A stretch of 64,000 nucleotides of DNA from Bin5 sp965221345 (GTDB taxonomy: Bacteria > Chloroflexota > Anaerolineae > Caldilineales > Caldilineaceae). Position 1 is the first letter of the stretch; each line of letters starts with the position of its first letter. Shown here in pieces: positions 51,440 to 60,758 of the stretch. The stretch covers positions 2,108,001 to 2,172,000 of the forward strand of contig CBDCSD010000002.1 of assembly GCA_965221345.1 (NCBI GenBank), in the 5' to 3' direction. The position numbers and the translations under genes are program-made. The notes under the pieces are model-generated. The model saw only the letters and a list, made by a program, of their open reading frames with translations. It had not been told where the DNA came from and did no database searches.

Positions 51440-51937
51440 ATGCCCAATGGAGGCTCAGATTGCTGTGGAACCTGCTGGTTCAACCGCAAGAACGGCGGTG
51501 AGAAGGGCTACAGCCGGGCTCGCGACAATGACGTGGAACCCTACTGCGAGATCAGGCATGTCTTGATCGAGAATCCCTTTTGGACCTACTGCGCCAACCA
51601 CCCGCACCGAAGGCCCAACCGCGATCCCATTCCGATCGGACCGCTAACGCGTAATTCCGGCGGTGGATCGAGCAACGATCGCGAAATGTGGATTGCGTCT
51701 CCTGACACAGAGGAGATACGCCAGCATCTGCTTGAACTGCTGGAAAATTTCTTTAAGCACGTCTCCGAGAGTCGCTATCCGATAGGTCCCGATATAGGCC
51801 AGGTTGTAGTGCGTCAACTCGGCGAATTCAGGGAGCAACGGGCAGAGAAGCGCATTCGATGGATAAGTGAGAAATGTCCAAGTCCTTGGGCAGATATAGC
51901 GCATACAGCGCTGAAATCTATCAGAGTGGAGGACTAA
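51440..51937 (+). CDS. small cysteine-containing hypothetical protein
   Basis: 165 aa, ATG at 51440 with AAAGGAG 12 bp upstream. N-terminal cysteines CCGTCWFNRKNGG, then PYCEIRH and WTYCANHPHRR form a C-C-x2-C...C...C-x2-H set likely to bind zinc. The C-terminal half is helical and polar. No relative recognised; cytoplasmic by the absence of a signal sequence. Confidence 0.65.
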   Translation: MPNGGSDCCGTCWFNRKNGGEKGYSRARDNDVEPYCEIRHVLIENPFWTYCANHPHRRPNRDPIPIGPLTRNSGGGSSNDREMWIASPDTEEIRQHLLELLENFFKHVSESRYPIGPDIGQVVVRQLGEFREQRAEKRIRWISEKCPSPWADIAHTALKSIRVED

Positions 51938-52504
51938 AACACAAAGAGCCCATTGCCCGAAGCGGAAATAGCCCCGATAGAAACCACCAAATCACAATAC
52001 GCTGTTGCGAACCCCTGCCACGATGCCCGGGATGGCTTCCTGAGGCGTGTATTCTGCATAGTTCAACTCCTCTCTTGTACAGTCTTTGCCTATCCAAATT
52101 CGTGTACTGCGACGACGACCATAGCACTAAGCGGCTGCTCGCCCTTTGCCAATGGATGAGCCGGTTCATCAGCTGGTGTCAAGAAAATAGGATTGACCAG
52201 ACAGACTGCGTGTGGTAGATTCCTGACAGTCCTCTAAAATGTGTGAAATGCACAGGCCGTAGACGAAACCCGACAAACACAGTTTTTCTGTTCAGAGGGG
52301 GGTGATGCCTTTAGGAATACAGGGAAGCGAGTTTGGGCTTCAAGTAACCGCCATAGCAAAGACCAAGTCTAGCTTGGAATCAGCTTACTGTTTACCTACC
52401 GTTTTTCGGTCCGTGTTGAGGACCCGTTCATCCGCACCAACTCGCTCGAGTCAATCTCCTAACCTCCGGTTGCAACAGTTACCTTTTTCCAAAGGAGGAT
52501 GAAA
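51938..52504. other. 567-bp gene-free stretch
   Basis: No supported gene. The minus strand carries a short peptide-like tail (EELNYAEYTPQEAIPGIVAG, stop near 52000) without a start, possibly a gene remnant. The end of the stretch contains AAAGGAGG (52491-52498) for the binding protein gene. Confidence 0.45.
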
Positions 52505-54019
52505 ATGTCCGCAAGAGTAAGCCGAAGAGAGTTCCTGCGACTGTCCGGCACTGCATTTGGAGTTGCTATGCTGGCCGCATGCCAGGCGCCGGTTGCGCCG
52601 GTGGAATCCGGTTCTGCACCACCGAGCAGACCGTTTGAAGGGCAGACCGTTTCCGCCGCGGGAATGCCATGGTTGTGGGAGAACACCAAGCCGTTGTACG
52701 AAGCCTTCCTGGAAGAAACGGGGATGGAGTTAAATATTGCCACTTTCCAGCAGCAGGAGATCACCGATAAGCTGATGCAAGCGGTGGCGACCGACACCTA
52801 TTTCGCCGATCTGCTGGCCATACCGAACAATGCAGCGGCCGATGTCTGGGGGAACGGGCTGGCTCTTCCGGTACCGGAGTACCTTCTCAACGATCCGGAG
52901 ATGGCGTGGGACGATGTGCTGCCGGTCTATAGAGAGAAGGTCCTGGCCTGGAATGGTGTCATCTACGGAATGCCCCACGACGGGGATACGCATCACATGA
53001 TGTTCCTCCACAGCTTGATGGACGATCCGGACAATCAGGCGAAATTCAGCGCCGAGTACGGCTATGATCTGAACCCGGACCGTGGCCCGCAGACCTGGGA
53101 GGAGCATCGCAACTACGCCGAATTCTTCACCGGGTGGGACTGGAGCGGGGATGGCGATCCGAATTATGGCTTTGCGCATATGATGAAGCGCGGGGATACG
53201 GCATTTTGGGGCTTCGCATCGCGCTGTACAGCCTACGGCAAACATCCCGACGACCCGGGGTATTTCTTTGACGTCGAGACAGGAGCGCCGCGAATCAACA
53301 GCCCCGCTTTTGTACGAGGTCTCACTGAGTGGAAGGATGAGTTGCAGTTCGGACCACCTGGAATGATTTCGATGGGCTGGGGAGATGTGATCGAGGCATC
53401 TCAGGCTTTGCGTGTGGCAATGAACGTGGGGTGGGATGGTGTCGCCATGCACCGCGAAGGCTCTTTGGCCGCAGGCAAGTCCTCCTACTCGGTCCTGCCG
53501 GGTTCTCATGAGGTCTATAACGCCGGCTCGGGCCAGTGGGAAGAGCGATCTGAAATTAATTTCGCTCCGTCGCTGGCCTTTGGCGGCTGGGAGATTTCAA
53601 TTGCCACAGGCGCCGAAAACGAAGAGGCAGCCTGGGCATTGGCCAAGCATTTCACAAACAAGGAGATGGGCAACACGTTTGCCTTTCAGGGATTTAAGAA
53701 TCCCATCCGCATCAGTGATATTGCTGACATCACTCCCTGGGTAGAAATCGCCGGCTTCACCGAGCGGAGCGCTACTACCTATCTGCGGGCGCTCAACGAA
53801 ACGATGACGCATCCCAATTTGGTTCTGAATCTGCGCATGCCGGGTTGGACTCAGTACCGGGACGCGCTGGAGTTGGGCGTGTCAAAGGCGCTGGCTGGCG
53901 AGGACAGCCCGGAGGTTTCCTTGAATGAAGCGGCCGAGGCATGGACCGCCATCACCGACCGCCTGGGCGGGCCGGAAAAGCAGCGGGACAACTACAGGAC
54001 GCACCTTGGGCTGGATTGA
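52505..54019 (+). CDS. extracellular solute-binding lipoprotein of an ABC importer
   Basis: 504 aa. Twin-arginine motif SRREFLRLSG and lipobox LAAC near residue 23. The mature part starts after an S/P linker and has the family 1 hallmarks LYEAFLEETGMELNIATFQQ, YFADLLAIPN, and the late FAFQGFKNPIRI segment. AAAGGAGG at 52491 is 6 bp from the ATG at 52505, but abuts the in-frame ATG at 52499, so 52505 is preferred. First gene of the second importer operon. Confidence 0.9.
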   Translation: MSARVSRREFLRLSGTAFGVAMLAACQAPVAPVESGSAPPSRPFEGQTVSAAGMPWLWENTKPLYEAFLEETGMELNIATFQQQEITDKLMQAVATDTYFADLLAIPNNAAADVWGNGLALPVPEYLLNDPEMAWDDVLPVYREKVLAWNGVIYGMPHDGDTHHMMFLHSLMDDPDNQAKFSAEYGYDLNPDRGPQTWEEHRNYAEFFTGWDWSGDGDPNYGFAHMMKRGDTAFWGFASRCTAYGKHPDDPGYFFDVETGAPRINSPAFVRGLTEWKDELQFGPPGMISMGWGDVIEASQALRVAMNVGWDGVAMHREGSLAAGKSSYSVLPGSHEVYNAGSGQWEERSEINFAPSLAFGGWEISIATGAENEEAAWALAKHFTNKEMGNTFAFQGFKNPIRISDIADITPWVEIAGFTERSATTYLRALNETMTHPNLVLNLRMPGWTQYRDALELGVSKALAGEDSPEVSLNEAAEAWTAITDRLGGPEKQRDNYRTHLGLD

Positions 54020-54084
54020 TAGTTCACAGTGGGGATGGCAGCACCGCGCTGTCGTCCCCACCCTATCTACTGGTAGGGATGACT

Positions 54085-55029
54085 ATGCAGCGCAATACAA
54101 CTGCCAGGCAAGCTATGGCTCCGTCGCAGAAAAGGCGCCTCAATCAGGGCATTCCCGATGTGGTTTTCAAGTGGATTCTCATTCTGCCCGCCACGATAGC
54201 GGTAATTGCCCTGTTGATCTTTCCATTCATGTTTACGTTCGTTGCCTCATTCACGGACTGGCATCTGTTCAACCTGAATGCACCGATTAACTTTGTTGGA
54301 TTCAAGATGTGGGCGTCGGTGCTGACCAGCAGCTACATCCACACAACGACCTGGAACACAATTTACTTTGTCGGTTTGGCCTTGCCTTTGCAGTTCTTGC
54401 TGGGCCTGATGGTGGCTTTGGCGCTTAATGCGGCGACATTCGGTCGAACCTTCTTTCGTGTCTTCTTCCTGATGCCGCTAATGTTCAATCCTATCGCGGT
54501 CGTATTTCTGATTGGAAAATTGATGTTACAGGAAGACATTGGCCCTATCAATGACGTCTTGATGGGCCTTGGATTTCCCAGGATCATGTGGCTGAGCAAT
54601 CCGGCTATGGCCAAGATAACCATCGTGTTGGTTGATGTCTGGCAACATACCGCCTTTATGATTCTGATGTTTCTTGCCGGACTGCAATCCTTGCCCCAAG
54701 AGCCATTCGAAGCCGCCGTTGTTGATGGCGCTACCGCTGTGCAGCGATTCCGATACATCTCACTGCCGCTCTTGGGCCCCGTAGCTCTCACGGCTGTCCT
54801 GATACGCGGGTTGGACGCGTTCAAAGTCGTGGACATTATCTATTCGTTGACCGGGGGAGGTCCTGGGCAGGCGACCGAGTCGATAACCTTGACCGTTTTT
54901 CGGATGGGTGTGAAGGGAGGCGATATTGCCTTTGGCTCAGCCGCTTCCTATCTATTGCTGATTATGATGGCTGTCTTTACGGCACTGGTCCTGTTCCTCA
55001 CGCGCAAATGGGTGAGGATTTCATATTAG
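54085..55029 (+). CDS. ABC sugar transporter permease, MalF/UgpA type
   Basis: 314 aa from ATG 54085 (ATG 54079 also possible; GGTAGGGATG precedes both). Six spans, first near 30-52. The EAA loop reads EPFEAAVVDGATAVQRFRYI then SLPLLGP. It starts 66 bp after the binding-protein stop. Forms the membrane channel with the next gene. Confidence 0.9.
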   Translation: MQRNTTARQAMAPSQKRRLNQGIPDVVFKWILILPATIAVIALLIFPFMFTFVASFTDWHLFNLNAPINFVGFKMWASVLTSSYIHTTTWNTIYFVGLALPLQFLLGLMVALALNAATFGRTFFRVFFLMPLMFNPIAVVFLIGKLMLQEDIGPINDVLMGLGFPRIMWLSNPAMAKITIVLVDVWQHTAFMILMFLAGLQSLPQEPFEAAVVDGATAVQRFRYISLPLLGPVALTAVLIRGLDAFKVVDIIYSLTGGGPGQATESITLTVFRMGVKGGDIAFGSAASYLLLIMMAVFTALVLFLTRKWVRISY

Positions 55030-55043
55030 GGAGGACTGCACGA

Positions 55044-55898
55044 ATGACGCAAGAACGTCGCCTGGGACGGATTGTCGCCTATATCATTCTGGTTGCATGG
55101 ACTTTCGTGGTGGGTATACCGACGTATTGGCTGTTCATCACAGCCTTCAAGCGGCCGGAAGCCATCAACCGGGGGGCAACGTATATCCCCTGGGTAGATT
55201 TCCAGCCGAGTCTACTGGCCTTTTACGATGTTTTTGTATTGCAAGGGTTGGCCAGTAGCCGTCCTTTTGTGAACAGCGTCGTTGTTGCTCTGGCCACGGC
55301 AACGATATCAACGGTAATCGGCGGCGCCGGCGGTTATGCATTGGCCCGATTTCCTTTCCGCGTCGGCCCATTGAACAATGATCGCATCGCCTTCGGCTTC
55401 CTGATCCAGCGCATGTTTCCACCCGCTGTCCTTCTCATACCATTTCTGATTCTGTTTCGCACGTTGCGCCTGCTGGATACGCGAGAGGGGCTGGTCCTGG
55501 TCTACTGTGCGTTCAGTATTCCCTTTGTCGTTTGGATAATGCGCGATTTCTTTCGTTCTCTTCCGGTTGAAATTGAAGAAAGCGCGCTCATTGACGGCTG
55601 CAATCGCTTAGGTGTCCTGTTTCGGATCGCGATTCCCCTCTCCGCGCCCGGATTTGTCACCGCTTTTGTCCTGGTGATGATCGGCTCCTGGAATGAATTC
55701 TTGTTTGCCTTGACCTTTATGTTTAACAAAGCTGTTACACTTCCTCTCTATCTTACGCTGCAAACCAGTATCCAGGCAGGCACCGAATATTGGAATATGG
55801 CTGTCATTGCAATTTTCAGTATTTTGCCCGTTGCAGCCGCCGGTCTGTTGCTGGAGCGCTATATCACGCGCGGCCTGACCTTTGGCGCTGTGAAGTAG
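55044..55898 (+). CDS. ABC sugar transporter permease, MalG/UgpE type
   Basis: 284 aa. The ATG at 55044 has GGGAGG 8 bp upstream, favouring it over an earlier in-frame start at 55008. Six spans, first RIVAYIILVAWTFVVGIPTY. EAA loop EIEESALIDGCNRLGVLFRI then AIPLSAPG. Completes the importer; again no ATPase gene is present. Confidence 0.9.
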   Translation: MTQERRLGRIVAYIILVAWTFVVGIPTYWLFITAFKRPEAINRGATYIPWVDFQPSLLAFYDVFVLQGLASSRPFVNSVVVALATATISTVIGGAGGYALARFPFRVGPLNNDRIAFGFLIQRMFPPAVLLIPFLILFRTLRLLDTREGLVLVYCAFSIPFVVWIMRDFFRSLPVEIEESALIDGCNRLGVLFRIAIPLSAPGFVTAFVLVMIGSWNEFLFALTFMFNKAVTLPLYLTLQTSIQAGTEYWNMAVIAIFSILPVAAAGLLLERYITRGLTFGAVK

Positions 55899-56087
55899 CG
55901 CCCATGAAGCGAAGAGACCCTGTCCAACCAACCTTTCAGAGATGCAGGAGATCGGCATCGCGCGCCTACCTTGTTGAAGCGTAAACGCGTTGACGGTGCG
56001 CGCCGTGCCGAATTTGCTACTCCTGGATATGCTGCCTCTTTGAAATAGGAATCACTGATCACCGAGCAATCCAAGTGTGAGGTACTG

Positions 56088-56891
56088 ATGACCGATCGTG
56101 TAAAAGGCAAAGTTGCGCTAGTCACCGGGGCTGGCTCCGTCGGTCCCGGTTGGGGAAACGGGAAAGCGGCGGCGGCACTCTATGCCCGCGAAGGGGCTAA
56201 GGTCTTTCTCGTCGATTACAACTCCGAAGCCGCCGATGAGACAAAGGGCATCATCGAGCAGGAAGGGGGAGACTGCACTGCCTTTGAGGCCGACGTGAGC
56301 GATTCCCAGGCTGTTGAAGAAATGGCCAGCGCCTGCATCGAGACCTATGGCAGGATCGACATCCTTCACAATAACGTCGGGATTATCGAAGTGGGCGGGC
56401 CGGTCGAAATCAGCGAAGAAAACTGGGACCGGCTGATGGATGTCAATGTGAAAGGGATGTTTCTGACCTGCAAGTTCTGTATCCCCCATATGGAGAGGCA
56501 GGGCGGAGGCGCAATCGTCAACATCTCCTCCATCGCCGGCATTCGGTACACGGGATATCCGAGTGTCTCGTATAACGCGTCCAAGGGGGCCATCAACCAG
56601 TTGACACAGAACATCGCCATGCAATATGCGCAAAAGGGCATACGGGCGAACTGTATCTTGCCGGGTCTGATGAACACTCCCTTCATCCGGGAAGGCCTCG
56701 TAAGCGCCTATTCGGATGAGGGCGTCGAGGAGATGGTCAGACAGCGGGACAACCTGTGCCCGATGAAAAAGATGGGGGATGCCTGGGATGTGGCCTATGC
56801 AGCCCTGTTTCTGGCATCCGACGAGGCCAAATATATCACCGGCGTCAATCTGCTCGTGGATGGCGGGCTGACCTGCGGGTTTGCTCCCTGA
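56088..56891 (+). CDS. short-chain dehydrogenase/reductase
   Basis: 267 aa classical SDR. The cofactor motif is TGAGSVGPGWGNG, a longer variant of TGxxxGxG. HNNVG follows, catalytic Ser is in NISSIAG and YNASK supplies Tyr and Lys. The final VNLLVDGGLTCGFAP is typical. It is the first enzyme after the importer, so the imported compound may be oxidised here. Substrate unknown. Confidence 0.9.
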   Translation: MTDRVKGKVALVTGAGSVGPGWGNGKAAAALYAREGAKVFLVDYNSEAADETKGIIEQEGGDCTAFEADVSDSQAVEEMASACIETYGRIDILHNNVGIIEVGGPVEISEENWDRLMDVNVKGMFLTCKFCIPHMERQGGGAIVNISSIAGIRYTGYPSVSYNASKGAINQLTQNIAMQYAQKGIRANCILPGLMNTPFIREGLVSAYSDEGVEEMVRQRDNLCPMKKMGDAWDVAYAALFLASDEAKYITGVNLLVDGGLTCGFAP

Positions 56892-56897
56892 TTGCTT

Positions 56898-57998
56898 ATG
56901 CCAAAAGAAGTCCTGTTTGTCGGTCCCCGACAGGTAGAAATAGGCGAATATACTGACCCGCCGCTTGGTCCCAGAGATGTGAAGGTCGCGAATCTCTACT
57001 CCGGCATCAGCCATGGCACCGAGCGCTCCCATTTTCGCGGCGAAGCCGTCTGGCATGGCCGCAGCGTGGAGACGGACGGCTTCGTGACGGAGGGGCGTTC
57101 CATGAACCACCCCTTCACCTACGGTTACGAGGATGTCGCTCGCGTGGTGGAGGTTGGGGCGGAGGCGAACGAGCTCGCGGTCGGCGACATCGTGATGGGA
57201 TCGGCGCACCATCGCCAGACCAGAAACTTCAACCTGGATCAGGCGAAGGTCGGGGCGACGACCCGCGGCGTCGGCGTGAGCGTTTTTCCCTACCCGTTGC
57301 CGCCCGATGACGACCTGGAAAAGTACGTCTTTGTGAGTCTGGGCACTGTTGCTTTGGACGCCATCCTCGTTGGGCCGGTGCGGCTGGGCGAGAGCGCGGT
57401 GGTAGTCGGTCAGGGCGTAGTCGGCCTGCTGACAATGCAGCTCTGCAAGCTTTCCGGCGCCGACCCGGTCATCGCAGTCGATCTGCTCGATGAACGGCTC
57501 GAAACTGCAAAACGCCTCGGCGCCGATTACGTCCTCAACCCCAACCATGGCGATGTAGGGCGCGAGGTGAAGCGCATCCTCGGCGGGCCGGGCGCCGACG
57601 TCTGCTTCGAGTGCTCCGGCAAAGCGGGCGGCATCGGTCTGGCCCTGCACTGTGGGACGCCTTTCCCCAAGGTCGTTGCCGTGGGAATGTACGACGGGCC
57701 GGCCGATGACCTGTACCTGGGCGAAGAGTTCTGTCGCAGCGCCGGGCAGATCCTTCACTCTCGCAGCGGCGGCTATCGTCTACCCCCCGAAGATCCCGGT
57801 GGTGGACTCTATCATCGCCGCTGGGACATCATCCGTGTACACAAGGTGATCATAAAGCTGTTGCACACCGGCAGGCTCGATGTCAGCGGTCTGATTACGC
57901 ATCGCTTCCCCCTGGAGGAAGCGCCGCAGGCATACAAGCTGATCGACGAGGGGGCACAGGGAATGATGAAGGTCATCTTTGACCTGACCGCAGTGTAG
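56898..57998 (+). CDS. medium-chain dehydrogenase, zinc-poor type
   Basis: 366 aa; MDR fold with GISHGTERSHFRG near residue 35 in place of the usual GVCGSD start, and no four-cysteine structural zinc lobe. The nucleotide motif is VVGQGVVGLLTMQL, and the acidic end of the second strand is VDLLDE. Late KVIIKLLHTGRLDVSGLITH and RFPLEEAPQAYKLI are typical. Begins 6 bp after the SDR stop (ATG 56898). Confidence 0.85.
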   Translation: MPKEVLFVGPRQVEIGEYTDPPLGPRDVKVANLYSGISHGTERSHFRGEAVWHGRSVETDGFVTEGRSMNHPFTYGYEDVARVVEVGAEANELAVGDIVMGSAHHRQTRNFNLDQAKVGATTRGVGVSVFPYPLPPDDDLEKYVFVSLGTVALDAILVGPVRLGESAVVVGQGVVGLLTMQLCKLSGADPVIAVDLLDERLETAKRLGADYVLNPNHGDVGREVKRILGGPGADVCFECSGKAGGIGLALHCGTPFPKVVAVGMYDGPADDLYLGEEFCRSAGQILHSRSGGYRLPPEDPGGGLYHRRWDIIRVHKVIIKLLHTGRLDVSGLITHRFPLEEAPQAYKLIDEGAQGMMKVIFDLTAV

Positions 57999-58066
57999 GC
58001 ATATTCATATCGGAAAGCACTGTGCAACCACCCGGGGCGATTTCTCCCGGTAATGGAGGGTCTGAT

Positions 58067-59155
58067 TTGTCGAGCAAAGTAAATGCCGCGGTCCTCGTGA
58101 CCACGCGGACGATGGAGATCCAGGCCTTCGACCCGCCGGTCATCAACGCGGACGATGGGCTGCTGCGAGTCGAGCTATGTGGCGTCTGCGGCAGCGATCC
58201 TCGTATCTACAATTGGACGGAGCCCGAACGATTTCCGCTCATCATGGGGCATGAGCTGGTGGGGCACATTGAGCAACTCGGGAGCCGGGCCGCGGCGCGC
58301 TGGGGCGTCCAGGCCGGCGATCGGGTCATCGTCGAGCACCTGTTCGGGTGCGGCCACTGCCGCTGGTGCCTGCTGGGCGAGTATCGTTTCTGCAAAGAGC
58401 ATCAGGGCTACGGCGGAACGACGCCGTCGAGCGTGCGGCCTCACCTGTGGGGCGCATATAGCCAATACATGTATCTGGCCCCCAATTCGCGCGTGCATCG
58501 CATCTCGGAAGATGTGCCTGCCGAAGCCGCGGCCATGACCTGCGCCAACATCGGAAACGGCCTGCGCTGGGTGCGCACAAAGGGCGGGGCTACGATTGGC
58601 GATACGATCGTCGTAATCGGGCCGGGCGGGCAGGGCTTGGCCGCAATTCTGGCGGCCAACGAGGCCGGCGCGTCAAAGATCATCGTGGTTGGCCTTACCC
58701 AGGATGAACACCGCTTCGAGCTGTCCAGACTGTTCGGCGCAACGCACATCATCAACCTTGAGCAGGAAGATCCGGTCGAGGCGGTTCTGGAGCTTACCGA
58801 TGGCGTATTGGCAGATCTGGTCGTGGACCTGACCGGCGCTACGGCTTCGTTCCCCCTGGCGCTTGACCTGGCGCGACCGATGGGCGTTGTCGTCGTCGGC
58901 TCGAACACCGGCGCGCAAGAGGTCGCCATCGTTCCCAGTAAGATCCCGATTAAGGAGCTGCGCGTGCAGGGCGTGAATACGCACGATACGCCTGCCGTAC
59001 AGGCTGCCATAAAGATCGTCGAATCGCGCCGCTATCCCATCGAGAAGATGGTCACACATCATTTCCCGCTGGCCGAGGCCGAGACAGCGGTGCGCGCGGC
59101 CGGAGGCGAAATCGAGTTGGATGGCTTTATCAAGGGCGTGATAGTTCCGAACTAA
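58067..59155 (+). CDS. zinc-dependent alcohol dehydrogenase family protein
   Basis: 362 aa. Catalytic zinc: GVCGSD and GHELVGHIEQLG. Structural zinc: CGHCRWCLLGEYRFC, four cysteines. Nucleotide motif VVIGPGGQGLAAI. A TTG start at 58067 with GGAGGG 6 bp upstream fits the family N-terminus; an upstream GTG at 58022 would add 15 unlikely residues. Third oxidoreductase of the catabolic block. Confidence 0.88.
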   Translation: MSSKVNAAVLVTTRTMEIQAFDPPVINADDGLLRVELCGVCGSDPRIYNWTEPERFPLIMGHELVGHIEQLGSRAAARWGVQAGDRVIVEHLFGCGHCRWCLLGEYRFCKEHQGYGGTTPSSVRPHLWGAYSQYMYLAPNSRVHRISEDVPAEAAAMTCANIGNGLRWVRTKGGATIGDTIVVIGPGGQGLAAILAANEAGASKIIVVGLTQDEHRFELSRLFGATHIINLEQEDPVEAVLELTDGVLADLVVDLTGATASFPLALDLARPMGVVVVGSNTGAQEVAIVPSKIPIKELRVQGVNTHDTPAVQAAIKIVESRRYPIEKMVTHHFPLAEAETAVRAAGGEIELDGFIKGVIVPN

Positions 59156-59295
59156 GGCGCGTTCAATTCGTGTAGTAAAGTGAAGCTCTATATGGTGCTG
59201 CGTCATCCATGCGGAAAGTCTGGGTTGTGAACGGGATTCGCTCCTGAGTGCCGGTTACAGGATAGCTCTGAACCGATGAAAGGCAGCTAGGCAAA

Positions 59296-60240
59296 ATGGA
59301 CATTACCTGGGATTACACGAACCAACGCGAGTATGTCAAACGGATTAGTGAGGGCATGCCGCCGGTTATCATCAGCGCGGTTGTCACAGGCGGGCATCAG
59401 AAGAGCGAGAATCCGGCGATGCCGGTAACAGCCGAGGAGCAGGCGGAGGCGGCTGCGGCTGTTTTCGCGGCCGGCGCCACAATTGTCCACATCCACGCTC
59501 GCCAGGCGGACGACCCGACCCAGCCATCGCACGAGGCGGACCGCTATCGCGAGATCAATGATCTGATGCGCTCCAAAGCGCCGCAGATCCTGGTGGACAA
59601 CTCGCAAGGAATTGCAGATCTGACGACTGAGGGGAGCGATTTCGTTGGCACGGCGCACCATTACAAATCTGCGCCGATCGAGGCCGGCCCGGACATTATG
59701 GCCTTCAACCCAGGGCCAATGACCTTTCGCGGCGGCGCCGCCTACACCGGCGGCGGAGGCGGGCCGAGCAAAGTCACCGTGGCCACCTTTGATGACTCCG
59801 AACGCACGGCGCACCGTCTGCGGGAGCGTGGGATCAAGCCGCAGGTATTTCTGTACCACCCCGGCCATCTCGACATTCTGGACTATCTCATTGAGCGCGA
59901 CGCGCTTGACAAGCCGTACTTCCTGCAGCTGGTCTTCGGGCAGCAGAGCGGCATCAACACCAGCATGGACAGTTTTCTCTACATGGTTCGCAACCTGCCC
60001 GAGGATTCCCTGTTCCAGACGTGCGCACTGGGCCTGGAAGAGCTTCAGGTGAACGTGATGGCAATGCTGCTGGGCGGTCACGTACGCACGGGGCTGGAGG
60101 ACTGTATCCACTACCAACGCGGCGAACTGGCGCACAGCAATGCCCAGATGGTGGAGCGGATTGTGCGCATTGCCAACGATCTGGGCCGGGGCGTCGCCAC
60201 GATTGAAGAGACGCGCCGGATGTTGGGCATCGACAAGTGA
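59296..60240 (+). CDS. BKACE-family beta-keto acid cleavage enzyme (DUF849)
   Basis: 314 aa TIM-barrel, zinc-dependent, condensing acetyl-CoA with a beta-keto acid to give acetoacetate and a CoA ester. Seen: VIISAVVTGG, the metal pair HIHARQ, LGGHVRTGLED near the end and LAHSNAQMVERI. The family consensus VRVGLEDN appears here as VRTGLEDC. The position after three dehydrogenases suggests cleavage of a keto acid they make. Substrate not deducible. Confidence 0.88.
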   Translation: MDITWDYTNQREYVKRISEGMPPVIISAVVTGGHQKSENPAMPVTAEEQAEAAAAVFAAGATIVHIHARQADDPTQPSHEADRYREINDLMRSKAPQILVDNSQGIADLTTEGSDFVGTAHHYKSAPIEAGPDIMAFNPGPMTFRGGAAYTGGGGGPSKVTVATFDDSERTAHRLRERGIKPQVFLYHPGHLDILDYLIERDALDKPYFLQLVFGQQSGINTSMDSFLYMVRNLPEDSLFQTCALGLEELQVNVMAMLLGGHVRTGLEDCIHYQRGELAHSNAQMVERIVRIANDLGRGVATIEETRRMLGIDK

Positions 60241-60758
60241 GAGGAGAGTGAAAAGAGAAGAGTAACGAGAGAACTCGCTCCCTCACCAGCCGCATCTATC
60301 CGACACACGATGATAGCGTAGGCGTTGCCGCGTTCGCGACAGGCGGTCGCGCCAGTCTGCCGCGGCTGGACGCCTGGGAATTGGCGGAGGCGGAGCTTGC
60401 TAATCGGGACACCGGTGTGGAGGCATAACCGAGCGGCGTCATCTGACCGCAATAATTCAGGATTTTTTGGCAACTTGCAGGGCAATCGCGAACCTTAAGT
60501 TTTCGGCCACCTTCATCTACCTGATGGAGGAATTGGGCAAGATTCAGACGCCATCCAGGTGAAATCGGGGCCGTCAATGCTCGTTTCCTGCTGGAATTAG
60601 CGAACAATCCGCTACTATCACGAAGTTCGCGATAGCCCTGTGGCAACTTGAACATCAGCTTCCTTTCGCATATAATCAGGCCAGACTTCTGGTAGCAGGT
60701 CCCATTCCAGCCCGCTAAGCAGGCATCCTTTCCTCAACGGATATCGGCTCAAGAAATC
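60241..60758. other. 518-bp gene-free stretch with a possible gene tail
   Basis: An open stretch at about 60262-60428 reads YPTHDDSVGVAAFATGGRAS then LPRLDAWELAEAELANRDTG and ends VEA, TAA at 60426. It has no start codon, so it may be a remnant of a lost gene. Purine-rich GAGAGGAGAGTGAAAAGAGA opens the stretch. Nothing else recognisable. Confidence 0.4.

Noticed and set aside
56118..57758. A 546-codon open frame on the minus strand under the SDR and dehydrogenase genes
   Set aside because: The plus-strand genes here have clear family motifs and ribosome sites. The antisense frame is a by-product of high GC at codon position 3.
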